Shown piece after piece: positions 25,445-33,448 of a stretch of DNA of 44,256 bases. Within the stretch, counting starts at the first letter, position 1; every line of letters starts with the position of its first letter. The DNA is taken from assembly GCF_030693405.1 (NCBI RefSeq), contig NZ_JAUYAW010000028.1, positions 1-44,256 of the forward strand, in the 5' to 3' direction. Source of the DNA: Phenylobacterium sp. (GTDB lineage Bacteria; Pseudomonadota; Alphaproteobacteria; Caulobacterales; Caulobacteraceae). The translations under genes were made by a program, and so were the position numbers. A model generated the notes under the pieces. It was given only the letters and a program-made list of their open reading frames with translations. It was not told where the DNA came from and did no database searches.

Positions 25445-27247
25445 TCACACCAGCCGCTTGCCGGCGTCGTCGATGATGGAGCCGAGGTCGCGGGCTTCCT
25501 GGGCCAGGATCATCTCGTTGTGCGCCTTGCCTGACGGGATCATTGGGAAGCAGTTCTCTTCCTTGGTCACCCGGCAGTCGAACAGCACCGGACGACGAAC
25601 CGAGATCATCTCGGCGATCTTGTCGTCCAGTTCGCCCGGATGCTCGGCCCGCAGGCCGACCGCGCCGAAGGCCTCGGCCATCTTCACGAAGTCGGGCAGG
25701 CTTTCTGAATAGGAGTGGGAGTAGCGCTCCCCATGCAGCAGCTGCTGCCACTGGCGGACCATGCCCATCCATTCGTTGTTCAGGATGAAGATCTTGATCG
25801 GCAGATCGTACTGAATGGCGGTGGCCATCTCCTGCATGGTCATCTGCACGCTGGCGTCGCCGGCGATGTCGATGACGAGTGAGTCCGGATGGGCGATCTG
25901 CACGCCGACGGCGGCCGGCAGGCCATAGCCCATGGTGCCCAGGCCGCCGGAGGTCATCCAGCGGTTGGGGTCCTCGAAGCGGAAATACTGGGCGGCCCAC
26001 ATCTGGTGCTGGCCGACCTCGGTGGTGATGTAGACGTCCTTGTCCTTGGCGTGGTGATACAGCCGCTCGACCGCCTGCTGCGGCTTGATGAGCTTGGAGT
26101 CCGGCGTGTAGGCGAAGCAGTCCCGCGCCCGCCAGACCTCGATCTGCTTCCACCATTCGTCCAGCGCGGTCTTGTCCACCGACAGGCGCATGGCCTTCCA
26201 GGCGGCGATCATGTCCTCCAGCACGCTGGCGGCGTCGCCGACGATGCCGACATCGCAACGGACATTCTTGCCGATGGACGAGGCGTCGATGTCCACGTGG
26301 ATCTTGCGCGAGGTGGGCGCGAACGCGTCCAGCCGACCAGTGACCCGGTCATCGAACCGGGCGCCCAGCGCCACCATCACGTCGCAGTCGTGCATGGCGT
26401 GGTTGGCTTCGAAGCTGCCGTGCATGCCCAGCATGCCCAGCCACTTGGGGTCTGCGGCCGGGAAGGCGCCCAGGCCCATCAGGGTCGAGGTCACCGGCGC
26501 GCCAGTCAGTTCGGCGAACTCCCGCAGAAGTTCCGACGCCCTGGGGCCGGCGTTGATGACGCCGCCGCCGGTATAGAGGATCGGCCGGCGCGACTGGGCG
26601 ATCAGGGTGACGGCCTCGGCGATGCGGCCGGCGTCGCCCTTGACCTGGGGGCGGTAGTCATGGGCGTGGGTGACGGCCTGTGGGCCCTGGTAGGCCGCCT
26701 TGCCGAACTGCACGTCCTTGGGGATGTCGATGACCACCGGGCCAGGCCGGCCCGAGGTGGCGATGTGGAAGGCCTCGTGCATGATGCGCGGCAGGTCGTC
26801 GACATTCTTGACCAGATAGTTGTGCTTGGTGATCGAGCGGGTGATGCCGATCGTGTCGCACTCCTGGAAGGCGTCGGTGCCGATCAGGTGGGTGGCGACC
26901 TGGCCGGTGATGACCACCAGGGGAATGGAGTCCATCAGAGCGTCGACGATGCCGGTGACCGCATTGGTCGCCCCGGGGCCTGAGGTGACCAGGACGACGC
27001 CCGGCTTGCCGGTGGAGCGGGCATAGCCCTCGGCCGCATGGGTCGCGCCCTGTTCATGGCGGACCAGGATGTGCCGCAGCCGCGGCTCGGCGAACAGCGC
27101 ATCATAGATCGGCAGCACCGCCCCGCCCGGATAGCCGAACAGGACCTCTACGCCCTGGTCGATGAGCGAGCGGACGACGATCTCGGCGCCGCTCATCATT
27201 TCGGTGTCGGCGGCTTCGGGGGCGGTGATGGTCTGGTGGGCGGTCAT
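25445..27247 (-). CDS. ilvB: Acetolactate synthase large (catalytic) subunit
   Basis: 600 residues. It shows the thiamine-diphosphate enzyme layout: N-terminal PYR domain with the catalytic glutamate in VRHEQGATHAAEGYAR, a middle FAD-binding domain (~200-350), and a C-terminal PP domain with the GDASVQMTMQEMATA metal/ThDP motif near residue 460. It condenses pyruvate (or pyruvate and 2-oxobutyrate), the first common step to valine, leucine and isoleucine. A leader with attenuator structure occupies the 170 bases upstream. Confidence 0.97.
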   Translation of the reverse strand: MTAHQTITAPEAADTEMMSGAEIVVRSLIDQGVEVLFGYPGGAVLPIYDALFAEPRLRHILVRHEQGATHAAEGYARSTGKPGVVLVTSGPGATNAVTGIVDALMDSIPLVVITGQVATHLIGTDAFQECDTIGITRSITKHNYLVKNVDDLPRIMHEAFHIATSGRPGPVVIDIPKDVQFGKAAYQGPQAVTHAHDYRPQVKGDAGRIAEAVTLIAQSRRPILYTGGGVINAGPRASELLREFAELTGAPVTSTLMGLGAFPAADPKWLGMLGMHGSFEANHAMHDCDVMVALGARFDDRVTGRLDAFAPTSRKIHVDIDASSIGKNVRCDVGIVGDAASVLEDMIAAWKAMRLSVDKTALDEWWKQIEVWRARDCFAYTPDSKLIKPQQAVERLYHHAKDKDVYITTEVGQHQMWAAQYFRFEDPNRWMTSGGLGTMGYGLPAAVGVQIAHPDSLVIDIAGDASVQMTMQEMATAIQYDLPIKIFILNNEWMGMVRQWQQLLHGERYSHSYSESLPDFVKMAEAFGAVGLRAEHPGELDDKIAEMISVRRPVLFDCRVTKEENCFPMIPSGKAHNEMILAQEARDLGSIIDDAGKRLV

Positions 27248-27280
27248 GGCAGTGGCCTTCTTAGGCTGGCCTTCAGGGCA

Positions 27281-27306
27281 ATAAAAAAGGCCCGCTGGGG
27301 GGCCTG
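27281..27306 (-). terminator. ilvB leader terminator (attenuator)
   Basis: On the minus strand GGCCC (27304-27300) and GGGCC (27293-27289) form a stem with a 6-base loop, followed at once by six T (27288-27283), 36 bases before the ilvB start. GGGCC at 27344-27340 could pair instead with the 5' arm and prevent termination. Between them is GCCGAT-TTCG-ATCGGC, another stable hairpin. Confidence 0.85.
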
Positions 27307-27346
27307 GTGCAAGCGACCTCGTTCGCGCCGATCGAAATCGGCCCGT

Positions 27347-27415
27347 CTAAGGTCGCCACTTAAGTACGATGCTGACGCGCACGCGCGTTCTCCAGATAGA
27401 GTGTTTCCCGCTCAT
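27347..27415 (-). CDS. ilvL: ilvBN leader peptide
   Basis: A 22-codon frame from ATG (27415) or, more likely, an 11-codon frame from GTG at 27382, which has GGAG 7 bases upstream. The 11-residue version reads MRVSIVLKWRP and holds Val, Ile, Val and Leu codons (plus the GTG) in a run of seven, the amino acids made by the operon. The last codons overlap a 7-base segment (27356-27350) complementary to 27319-27313, so ribosome position would decide which downstream hairpin forms. This is the standard design of amino-acid attenuation; ilvBN attenuation is known in C. crescentus. Confidence 0.75.
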   Translation of the reverse strand: MSGKHSIWRTRVRVSIVLKWRP

Positions 27416-27435
27416 CGCATGCGCGCGCCGGGGCG

Positions 27436-28356
27436 TCAAGGCGCGCCCAGAGCAAGAAACTGCCCCCACTGGGCCTCTGGGTCGCTCGCCGAGACCCGCG
27501 GCCAGTCCGGGGTCTGGTTGCGGAACCAGGTCGCCTGGCGCTTGGCGTAGCGACGGGTGGCCTGCCGGGCGGCGGCCAGGGCCTCCTCCAGGTTCATCTC
27601 ACCCGCCTGCCAGGCGGCGATCTCCGCCAGCCCCAGGGCCTTCATCACCGGAAGGTCCGGGGCCAGGCTTCGGGCCAGCAGAGCCGAAACCTCGTCGGCC
27701 GCCCCGGCCTCGATCATGGCCGCCAGTCGGGCGTCGCAGCGGGCATAGAGCGCCTCCCGCGGGGGATCGATGGCCAGGCCCCACCAGGCGTCCACGGCCA
27801 GAGGCGCCGTCGTCTGCGCCTGAAGCGCCGAGAGCGACTGGCCGGCAGTGAGGTGAACCTCCCAGGCGCGCACCAGCCGCTGGCGGTCGCCCGGCGCGAT
27901 GCGGGCGGCGGCTGCCGGGTCGACCTTGGCCAGACGGTCCCGGAACGCGATCTCGCCGAGGGCCTCGAACTCTGCCGCCGCTGCGGCGCGGGTCTCTGGG
28001 GCGGCCGTGGGAATCTCGGCCAGACCGTGAGTCAGGCTGCGGAAATAGAGGCCGGTTCCGCCGACGAGGATGGGGCTTTTCCCTCGGCTGCGGATGTCAG
28101 CAATGATCGGCAGGGCCGCGCGCTGCCAGCGGCCCACCGACCAGGCCTCCGCCCCGTCCGCCACGCCGAACAGGTAGTGCGGCGCCTGATCCAGTTCTTC
28201 CGGCGTCGGCCGGGCGCTGAGGATCGCCAGGTCGCGATAGAGCTGGATGGAGTCGGCGTTGACGATCTCGCCGTCGATTTCCCGCGCCAGACGCAGGGAG
28301 ATCGCCGTCTTGCCGCTTGCCGTCGGCCCGCCGATCAGCCAGATGCGGGGCTCCAT
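27436..28356 (-). CDS. miaA: tRNA dimethylallyltransferase MiaA
   Basis: 306 residues, close to E. coli MiaA (316). The P-loop GPTASGKT is at residues ~9-16, followed by NADSIQLYRDL, the substrate-facing GGTGLYFRSL and a C-terminal RRYAKRQATWFRNQ motif, all diagnostic. It adds a dimethylallyl group to A37 of tRNAs reading U-starting codons. The start at 28356 is two bases inside the start codon of the divergent serB gene, so the long N-terminal frame reaching 28758 is not used. The 3' end is 21 bases from the ilv leader ATG, so the ilv promoter probably lies in the end of miaA. Confidence 0.95.
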   Translation of the reverse strand: MEPRIWLIGGPTASGKTAISLRLAREIDGEIVNADSIQLYRDLAILSARPTPEELDQAPHYLFGVADGAEAWSVGRWQRAALPIIADIRSRGKSPILVGGTGLYFRSLTHGLAEIPTAAPETRAAAAAEFEALGEIAFRDRLAKVDPAAAARIAPGDRQRLVRAWEVHLTAGQSLSALQAQTTAPLAVDAWWGLAIDPPREALYARCDARLAAMIEAGAADEVSALLARSLAPDLPVMKALGLAEIAAWQAGEMNLEEALAAARQATRRYAKRQATWFRNQTPDWPRVSASDPEAQWGQFLALGAP

Positions 28357-29248
28357 GGAAATCGCGCTCACCCTTGTCAGTCCGCAGGAGGCCGCCGTCG
28401 CCGCGGCCGCCGTCCAACTCACCCAAGCGCTCGCAGGCGCACACGCCCGCGTCAAGGAACCCCGGCCCTTAGGACCTGGCGCGGTGGACCTGTCGGTGGA
28501 GGCCGAGGCGCTCGCGCCGGTGCGCGCCGCCGTCGCGGCGACCCTGTCGGACCTTCCGGTGGACGCCTGCGTCCAGCCATGGGCTGGCCGGCGCAAGCGG
28601 CTGCTGATCGCCGACATGGATTCCACCATCATCGGCTGCGAGTGCATCGACGAGCTGGCCGACTTCGCCGGCGTCAAGGCCAAGGTCTCCGAGATCACCG
28701 AGCGGGCCATGCGCGGCGAGCTGGATTTCGAGGCGGCCCTGCGCGAGCGGGTGGCCATGCTGAAGGGGCTGCCGCTCTCGGACCTGCAGCGGGCCTATGA
28801 TGAGCGGGTGGTCCTCAATCCCGGCGCCCGGACCCTGGTGCGGACCATGGCGGCGGGCGGGGCGCGCTGCGTGCTGGTCTCCGGCGGCTTCACCTTCTTC
28901 ACCAGCCGGGTGGCGCAGGCTGCGGGCTTCCACGCCCAGCGGGCCAACACCCTGATCGAGGCGGGCGAGGTCCTGGCCGGCGAGGTGGGCTCGCCCATCC
29001 TTGGGCGAGAGGCCAAGCTGGCCGCCCTGCGCGAAGAGGCCGCCGCCATCGGCGCCGAGCTGACCGCAACCCTGGCCGTCGGCGACGGGGCCAATGATCT
29101 GGCCATGATCGAGGCTGCGGGCTTAGGCGTCGCCTACCGGGCCAAGCCGGTGGTCGCCGCCCAGGCCCACGCCAAGGTGGATCACGCCGACCTGACGGCG
29201 CTGCTCTACTTCCAGGGCTATGCGGCGACGGATTTTGTCACCGACTGA
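28355..29248 (+). CDS. serB: Phosphoserine phosphatase SerB
   Basis: 297 residues. The HAD catalytic motif DMDSTII is near residue 88, followed by the SGGFT motif II and the GDGANDLAM motif IV, as in SerB. An ACT-like N-terminal part (~1-75) is present. It hydrolyses phosphoserine in the last step of serine synthesis. ATG at 28355 overlaps the ATG of divergent miaA by two bases; a start 12 bases upstream (28343) is possible and would increase the overlap. Confidence 0.95.
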   Translation: MEIALTLVSPQEAAVAAAAVQLTQALAGAHARVKEPRPLGPGAVDLSVEAEALAPVRAAVAATLSDLPVDACVQPWAGRRKRLLIADMDSTIIGCECIDELADFAGVKAKVSEITERAMRGELDFEAALRERVAMLKGLPLSDLQRAYDERVVLNPGARTLVRTMAAGGARCVLVSGGFTFFTSRVAQAAGFHAQRANTLIEAGEVLAGEVGSPILGREAKLAALREEAAAIGAELTATLAVGDGANDLAMIEAAGLGVAYRAKPVVAAQAHAKVDHADLTALLYFQGYAATDFVTD

Positions 29249-29297
29249 AGCAGGCCTTGATTTCACGCCTGGGGCAGCCTGGGCTAAGAGCCTGCCC

Positions 29298-29969
29298 ATG
29301 ACCCTGCCGCGCCCCGTCTCCGCCGTCGTCTTCGACATGGACGGCCTCTTGATCGACTCCGAGCGCCTGATGCTCCACGCGATGCAGGGCGCCGCCCTGG
29401 CCATGGGTCGGGACATGCCCTTTCCGGTATTCCAGAGCATGGTCGGTCTGACCCACGCCGCCAGCGACGGCATTCTGATCCGCCACTTCGGCGAGGGCTT
29501 TGTCTTGGACGACTATGTCGCCGACGTGCGGGCGCGGTTCGTTGAGGCGCATAGCGCCGGGGTCGCCCTGAAGGCGGGTGTCCTCGAGATGCTCGATCAT
29601 CTGGACGCGGTCGGCGCGCCCCGGGCGGTGGCCACGTCCTCGCGCATGCGGTCGGTGGAGACCCATCTGGGCCATGCGGGCCTGCTCTCGCGGTTCGACG
29701 CCTTCATCACCGCCGAGAGCGTAACGAACGGCAAGCCGCATCCCGAACCCTATCTGAAGGCGGCCGCGGCGCTGGGCATGGACCCCCGCGACTGCATCGC
29801 CCTGGAAGACAGCCACAACGGCGTCCGCGCGGCGGCCGCGGCCGGCATGATGACCATCATGGTGCCTGACATGCTGGAGCCCAATGACGAGATGCGCGAC
29901 CTGTGCGTGCGCATCGCCCAGGACCTTCACGAGGTCCGCGATCTGCTGGCGGTGATGGTCCGCAAATGA
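29298..29969 (+). CDS. HAD-superfamily phosphatase (beta-phosphoglucomutase-like)
   Basis: 223 residues. HAD subfamily IA motifs: DMDGLLIDSE near residue 13 (nucleophile and acid/base Asp), TSSRMRS (motif II), KPHPEPYL (motif III Lys) and LEDSHNGVRAA (motif IV). It should dephosphorylate a small sugar phosphate or similar metabolite; the substrate is not clear. The ATG at 29298, 49 bases after serB, is preferred to a frame overlapping serB because the HAD motif then lies at the usual distance from the N terminus. Same direction as serB and probably cotranscribed. Confidence 0.9.
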   Translation: MTLPRPVSAVVFDMDGLLIDSERLMLHAMQGAALAMGRDMPFPVFQSMVGLTHAASDGILIRHFGEGFVLDDYVADVRARFVEAHSAGVALKAGVLEMLDHLDAVGAPRAVATSSRMRSVETHLGHAGLLSRFDAFITAESVTNGKPHPEPYLKAAAALGMDPRDCIALEDSHNGVRAAAAAGMMTIMVPDMLEPNDEMRDLCVRIAQDLHEVRDLLAVMVRK

Positions 29970-29970
29970 A

Positions 29971-30003
29971 AAGCCCCCGATCCGGCTTAAGGATCGAGGG
30001 CTG
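29971..30003. terminator. Terminator between convergent HAD and hflC genes
   Basis: A 12-bp stem with one mismatch (29972-29983 with 29991-30002) and a 7-base loop. On the minus strand it is followed by TTTT, so it serves hflC well; on the plus strand it starts directly after the HAD gene stop. Confidence 0.75.
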
Positions 30004-30026
30004 ATCGGTTCGGCAGGGACGGGCGC

Positions 30027-30923
30027 TTACCGCGCCCCGCCCGGACCCCGCTCGAAGTAGCGGAAGAAGGCGCTGTCGGGCGACAGGATCATGGTCGCAT
30101 CCCCCTGGCCGATGGAGGCCTCATAGGCCTGCATCGAGCGATAGAAGGAGGCGAAGCCCGCGTCGCGGCCGAAGCTCTGGGCATAGATGCGCGTGCGCTG
30201 CGCATCGCCTTCGCCTCGGGTCTGGTCGGCGGTTTCCTGGGCGGTGGCCAGCGTAATGGTCACCTCCTTGTCGGCCTCGGCGATCCGTTCGCGCTTCTGC
30301 TGTTCGCCGACCGCGCGGATCTGGGCGGCCTGCTGCTGGCGGGCCGTCTCCATCCGGCGATAGGTGGCCGCCATGTTTTCCTGCGGCAGGTCGGCGCGGC
30401 GGATGCGGACATCGATCACCTCGATGCCCAGCCGCGAGGACGCCGCCCTGGCGCGGACATCGGCCAGGGTGTTGGCCATGACGCCCGAGCGGGCGCCGGA
30501 GATGATGTCGCTGGAGGTGGCCGAGCCCAGGACCTGACGGAGAGACGAATTCACCAGCCGCTGGATGCGGTCGTTGGCCGTCCGGTCGTCACGCAGGGTG
30601 CGGTAATACTGCAGGGGCTCGCTGATCCGGTAGCGGATGAAGGCGTCGACCACCAGGCGCTCCTGGTCGGCGGCGATGACCTCTTCCTCTTCGGTCTCGA
30701 GCGCGATGTTGCGCTTATCGAAGCGCAGCACCTGTTCCATGAAGGGCACCTTGACCTTCAGGCCCGCGGTGGCCTCAGGTCCGGCATTGACCACCCTGAC
30801 GGGGTCGCCCAGCCGGACGACGATGGCCTGTTCGCGCTGATCCACCACGAAGAAGGTGTTGGCCAGGACGATCAGGGCCACCACCGCGGCGATGGCGTAG
30901 GGGATGTAGCGACGGTCCATCAT
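30027..30923 (-). CDS. hflC: FtsH protease modulator HflC
   Basis: 298 residues: one N-terminal membrane helix (~6-26) followed by an SPFH/prohibitin domain (FVVDQREQAIVVRLGDPVRV) and a helical region with EQQKRERIAEADKEVTITLATAQ. HflC forms a large membrane ring with HflK around FtsH and restrains its proteolysis. ATG overlaps the hflK stop (ATGA), consistent with coupled synthesis of equal amounts. Confidence 0.95.
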   Translation of the reverse strand: MMDRRYIPYAIAAVVALIVLANTFFVVDQREQAIVVRLGDPVRVVNAGPEATAGLKVKVPFMEQVLRFDKRNIALETEEEEVIAADQERLVVDAFIRYRISEPLQYYRTLRDDRTANDRIQRLVNSSLRQVLGSATSSDIISGARSGVMANTLADVRARAASSRLGIEVIDVRIRRADLPQENMAATYRRMETARQQQAAQIRAVGEQQKRERIAEADKEVTITLATAQETADQTRGEGDAQRTRIYAQSFGRDAGFASFYRSMQAYEASIGQGDATMILSPDSAFFRYFERGPGGAR

Positions 30924-32125
30924 TGGCTGCTCCTCGCGCCGGGCGCGGCCGAGCCGGTTTCGGCCGGCGTGGCGGTGGCGGCAGGGGCGCCGGTGCGCGG
31001 CCGGAAGACGTCCGGCGGCAGGATGATCGGGGCGCTGGCGCCGTTGGAGTCGACGATCACCTTGTTCGAGTTCTGCAGCACGCGCTGCATGGTCTCGATA
31101 TAGAGGCGCTCGCGAGTCACCGCCGGAGCCGAACGATACTCGGCATAGATCTGGTCGAAGCGTGAGGCCTCACCGGTGGCCTCCCTGACGGCCTGTTCGC
31201 GATAGGCCTCGCCCGCCTGGGTGATGCGCGCGGCGTCACCCTTGGCTTCGTTGACCACCCGGTTGAAGTAGGCCTCGGACTCGTTGCGGGCGGATTCTGC
31301 GTCCTGGCTGGCGTTGAACACGTCGCGGAAGGCCGCGATGACCTCGGCCGGCGGGTCGGCGTTGCGGATCTGGACCTCGACCACGCTGACGCCGGCGCCC
31401 CAGGAATCCAGGGTCTGCTGCATCAGTTCGGCGGCCTGGGCCTGCACCGGGCCACGGCCGCGGGTCAGGATGAAGTCCAGTTGCGAACGGCCGACAACCT
31501 CGCGCATGGCGCTTTCGGCCACCGCCTTCACCGATTCCTCGGGGTCGCGGATGGTGAAGATGAAGCGCGAGGCGTCGGCCACGCGCCAAGTGACGCTGAA
31601 CTTCAGGTCGATGATGTTCTCATCGCCGGTCAGCATCAGGCTTTCCTGGGGGTTAGCGGCCTCAGAGGTGCCGCCGATGTCGATGCGGTTCAGGGAGGTG
31701 ACCGGCACCTTCTCGACCCGCTCGATTGGGGCGGGCAGGGCGTAATTCAGGCCAGGACCCGACGACCGGGAATAGGCGCCGAAGGTGGTCACCACGGCCT
31801 GCTCGTTGGGCTGGACCAGATAGAGGCCCGACATGGCCCACAGGGCGAAGGCCACGGCCGCCACGGCGGCGATGGCGCCGGGGCGGATCTGGTCGCCCCC
31901 AGGCCCGCTGAAGAATTTCCGCAGGCGCGCGATCAGGCGCTCCAGCAGCTGGTTGAGGTCGGGCTGAGGGCCGCGGGGGCCGCCCGGACCGCCGGGGCCG
32001 CGAGGACCGCCGCCGCCGAGACCCGGGCGCTTGGGGCCGCCAGGGCCACCCGATCCGCCTGAACCGCCGCCTTGCTGTGGCGGGGTTCCCCAGGGTCCGG
32101 GGTTTACGTTGTCATTCCAGGGCAT
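30920..32125 (-). CDS. hflK: FtsH protease modulator HflK
   Basis: 401 residues. It begins MPWNDNVNPGPWG, the conserved HflK start, followed by a Gly/Pro-rich low-complexity stretch (~17-55), a membrane helix (~95-115) and the SPFH domain (LYLVQPNEQAVVTTFG), ending in an Ala/Pro tail. The start at 32125 is chosen on this conserved N terminus; a frame to 32272 adds an Arg-rich, non-conserved segment. No strong Shine-Dalgarno precedes it, only an A-rich stretch. Confidence 0.95.
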   Translation of the reverse strand: MPWNDNVNPGPWGTPPQQGGGSGGSGGPGGPKRPGLGGGGPRGPGGPGGPRGPQPDLNQLLERLIARLRKFFSGPGGDQIRPGAIAAVAAVAFALWAMSGLYLVQPNEQAVVTTFGAYSRSSGPGLNYALPAPIERVEKVPVTSLNRIDIGGTSEAANPQESLMLTGDENIIDLKFSVTWRVADASRFIFTIRDPEESVKAVAESAMREVVGRSQLDFILTRGRGPVQAQAAELMQQTLDSWGAGVSVVEVQIRNADPPAEVIAAFRDVFNASQDAESARNESEAYFNRVVNEAKGDAARITQAGEAYREQAVREATGEASRFDQIYAEYRSAPAVTRERLYIETMQRVLQNSNKVIVDSNGASAPIILPPDVFRPRTGAPAATATPAETGSAAPGARSSQ

Positions 32126-32284
32126 TCTTTTTTTGCGTCGTCTTTCTGGGTCGCGTCGTCGGGGACGTCGTGGATCGGCGTATCTCGGCGCGGCCGCGAT
32201 TTCGGTCCGCGGGGGCGGACTTGTAAACCGGCGCTTACAGCCGGATATGTGACGGCCAAGCCGCCAACGCAAGCCGAAGACGAC

Positions 32285-33433
32285 ATGAACACATCACGCC
32301 TGCCTGACCGCGACGCCCTGCTCGCCCTCCTGGATGAGGTGCTGGACCCCAGCACCGGGAAGGGGTTGGTGAGCGCGGGGCTGGTCCAGGGGCTGTCGGT
32401 GCGCAACGGCCGCGCTGGCTTCATGATGGAGGCGCCGGCCGGCATGCTCGAGCTTTATGAGCCGGTCCGGGCCCGGGCCGAGGCTGTCTTGAGTAGCGCG
32501 CCGGGAGTCGAGCGCGCCCAGGTGGTGCTGACCAATATCCCCGGCGACGGCCCGCCCCCGCCGCCAGCCGAAGGTGTGACCCGGGTACGCAAGGGGGTGA
32601 AGCTCGCCGCTGATCCGCAGGCGACACCCTCGCCGCCCGAGGGCGCCGTGCGTCCGCCCCATGTGCGCCGGGTGATCGCGGTGGCCAGCGGCAAGGGCGG
32701 AGTGGGCAAGTCCACCGTCTCGGTCAGTCTGGCCGTAAGCCTGGCGGCGCTCGGCCTCAGCGTCGGTCTGCTGGACTCCGACGTCTATGGGCCGTCTGCG
32801 CCGCGGATGCTCGGGGCGGACGGCGATCCGGAATATCACCCGGAAAAGAAGCTGATCCCCCTGGAGGCCTGGGGGATCAAGGTCATGTCCATCGGCTTCA
32901 TGGTCGATGAGGGGGCGCCGATGATCTGGCGCGGACCGATGGCGTCCTCGGCCGTGCGCCAGATGATGCATGAGGTGGCCTGGGGCTCGGAGGAGGCGCC
33001 GCTGGACGTGCTGGTGGTGGACATGCCGCCGGGCACCGGCGACATCCAGCTGACCCTGATCCAGAAGATGCGGCTGGACGGCGTGGTCATCGTCACCACG
33101 CCGCAGGAAATCGCGCTCATCGATGCGCGGCGCGCGGCGTCCATGTTCCAGAAGACGGCCACACCGATCCTCGGCCTGATCGAGAACATGGCCTATTTCG
33201 CCGACCCGGCCACCGGGACCCCGATCCCGATCTTCGGCCAGGGGGGTGGGCTTGCGGAGGCTGAGCGGCTGGAGACCCCGGTCCTGGCCCAGATCCCCAT
33301 CGATGTCGCCCTGCGGCAGGGCTGCGACGACGGCCGGCCGCTGGTGGCTACGGCGCCCGACAGCGGTCCGGCGAAGGCCTTCCGGCAGGCCGCGGAGATG
33401 CTGCGGACCAGGCTTGGCCTGGCCCGCGGCTGA
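32285..33433 (+). CDS. mrp: Mrp/NBP35-family iron-sulfur carrier ATPase
   Basis: 382 residues. An N-terminal MIP18/DUF59-like domain (~5-80) is followed by a Pro-rich linker and a ParA/MinD-type ATPase domain with the deviant Walker A GKGGVGKST near residue 137, the VVDMPPGTGD segment and GLIENMAYF. Mrp proteins bind and transfer Fe-S clusters to target apoproteins. It is divergent from hflK over a 159-base gap in which I see no recognisable operator. The ATG at 32285 fits the conserved N terminus; earlier frame was rejected. Confidence 0.93.
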   Translation: MNTSRLPDRDALLALLDEVLDPSTGKGLVSAGLVQGLSVRNGRAGFMMEAPAGMLELYEPVRARAEAVLSSAPGVERAQVVLTNIPGDGPPPPPAEGVTRVRKGVKLAADPQATPSPPEGAVRPPHVRRVIAVASGKGGVGKSTVSVSLAVSLAALGLSVGLLDSDVYGPSAPRMLGADGDPEYHPEKKLIPLEAWGIKVMSIGFMVDEGAPMIWRGPMASSAVRQMMHEVAWGSEEAPLDVLVVDMPPGTGDIQLTLIQKMRLDGVVIVTTPQEIALIDARRAASMFQKTATPILGLIENMAYFADPATGTPIPIFGQGGGLAEAERLETPVLAQIPIDVALRQGCDDGRPLVATAPDSGPAKAFRQAAEMLRTRLGLARG

Positions 33434-33448
33434 GTCTCGGATGACGCG

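Noticed and set aside
25359..26258. Minus-strand frame ending at the ilvN start
   Set aside because: It is an alternative frame of ilvB with no recognisable domain.
28356..28758. Long N-terminal extension of miaA
   Set aside because: It is antisense to serB and lacks MiaA similarity; the P-loop normally lies within ~20 residues of the start.
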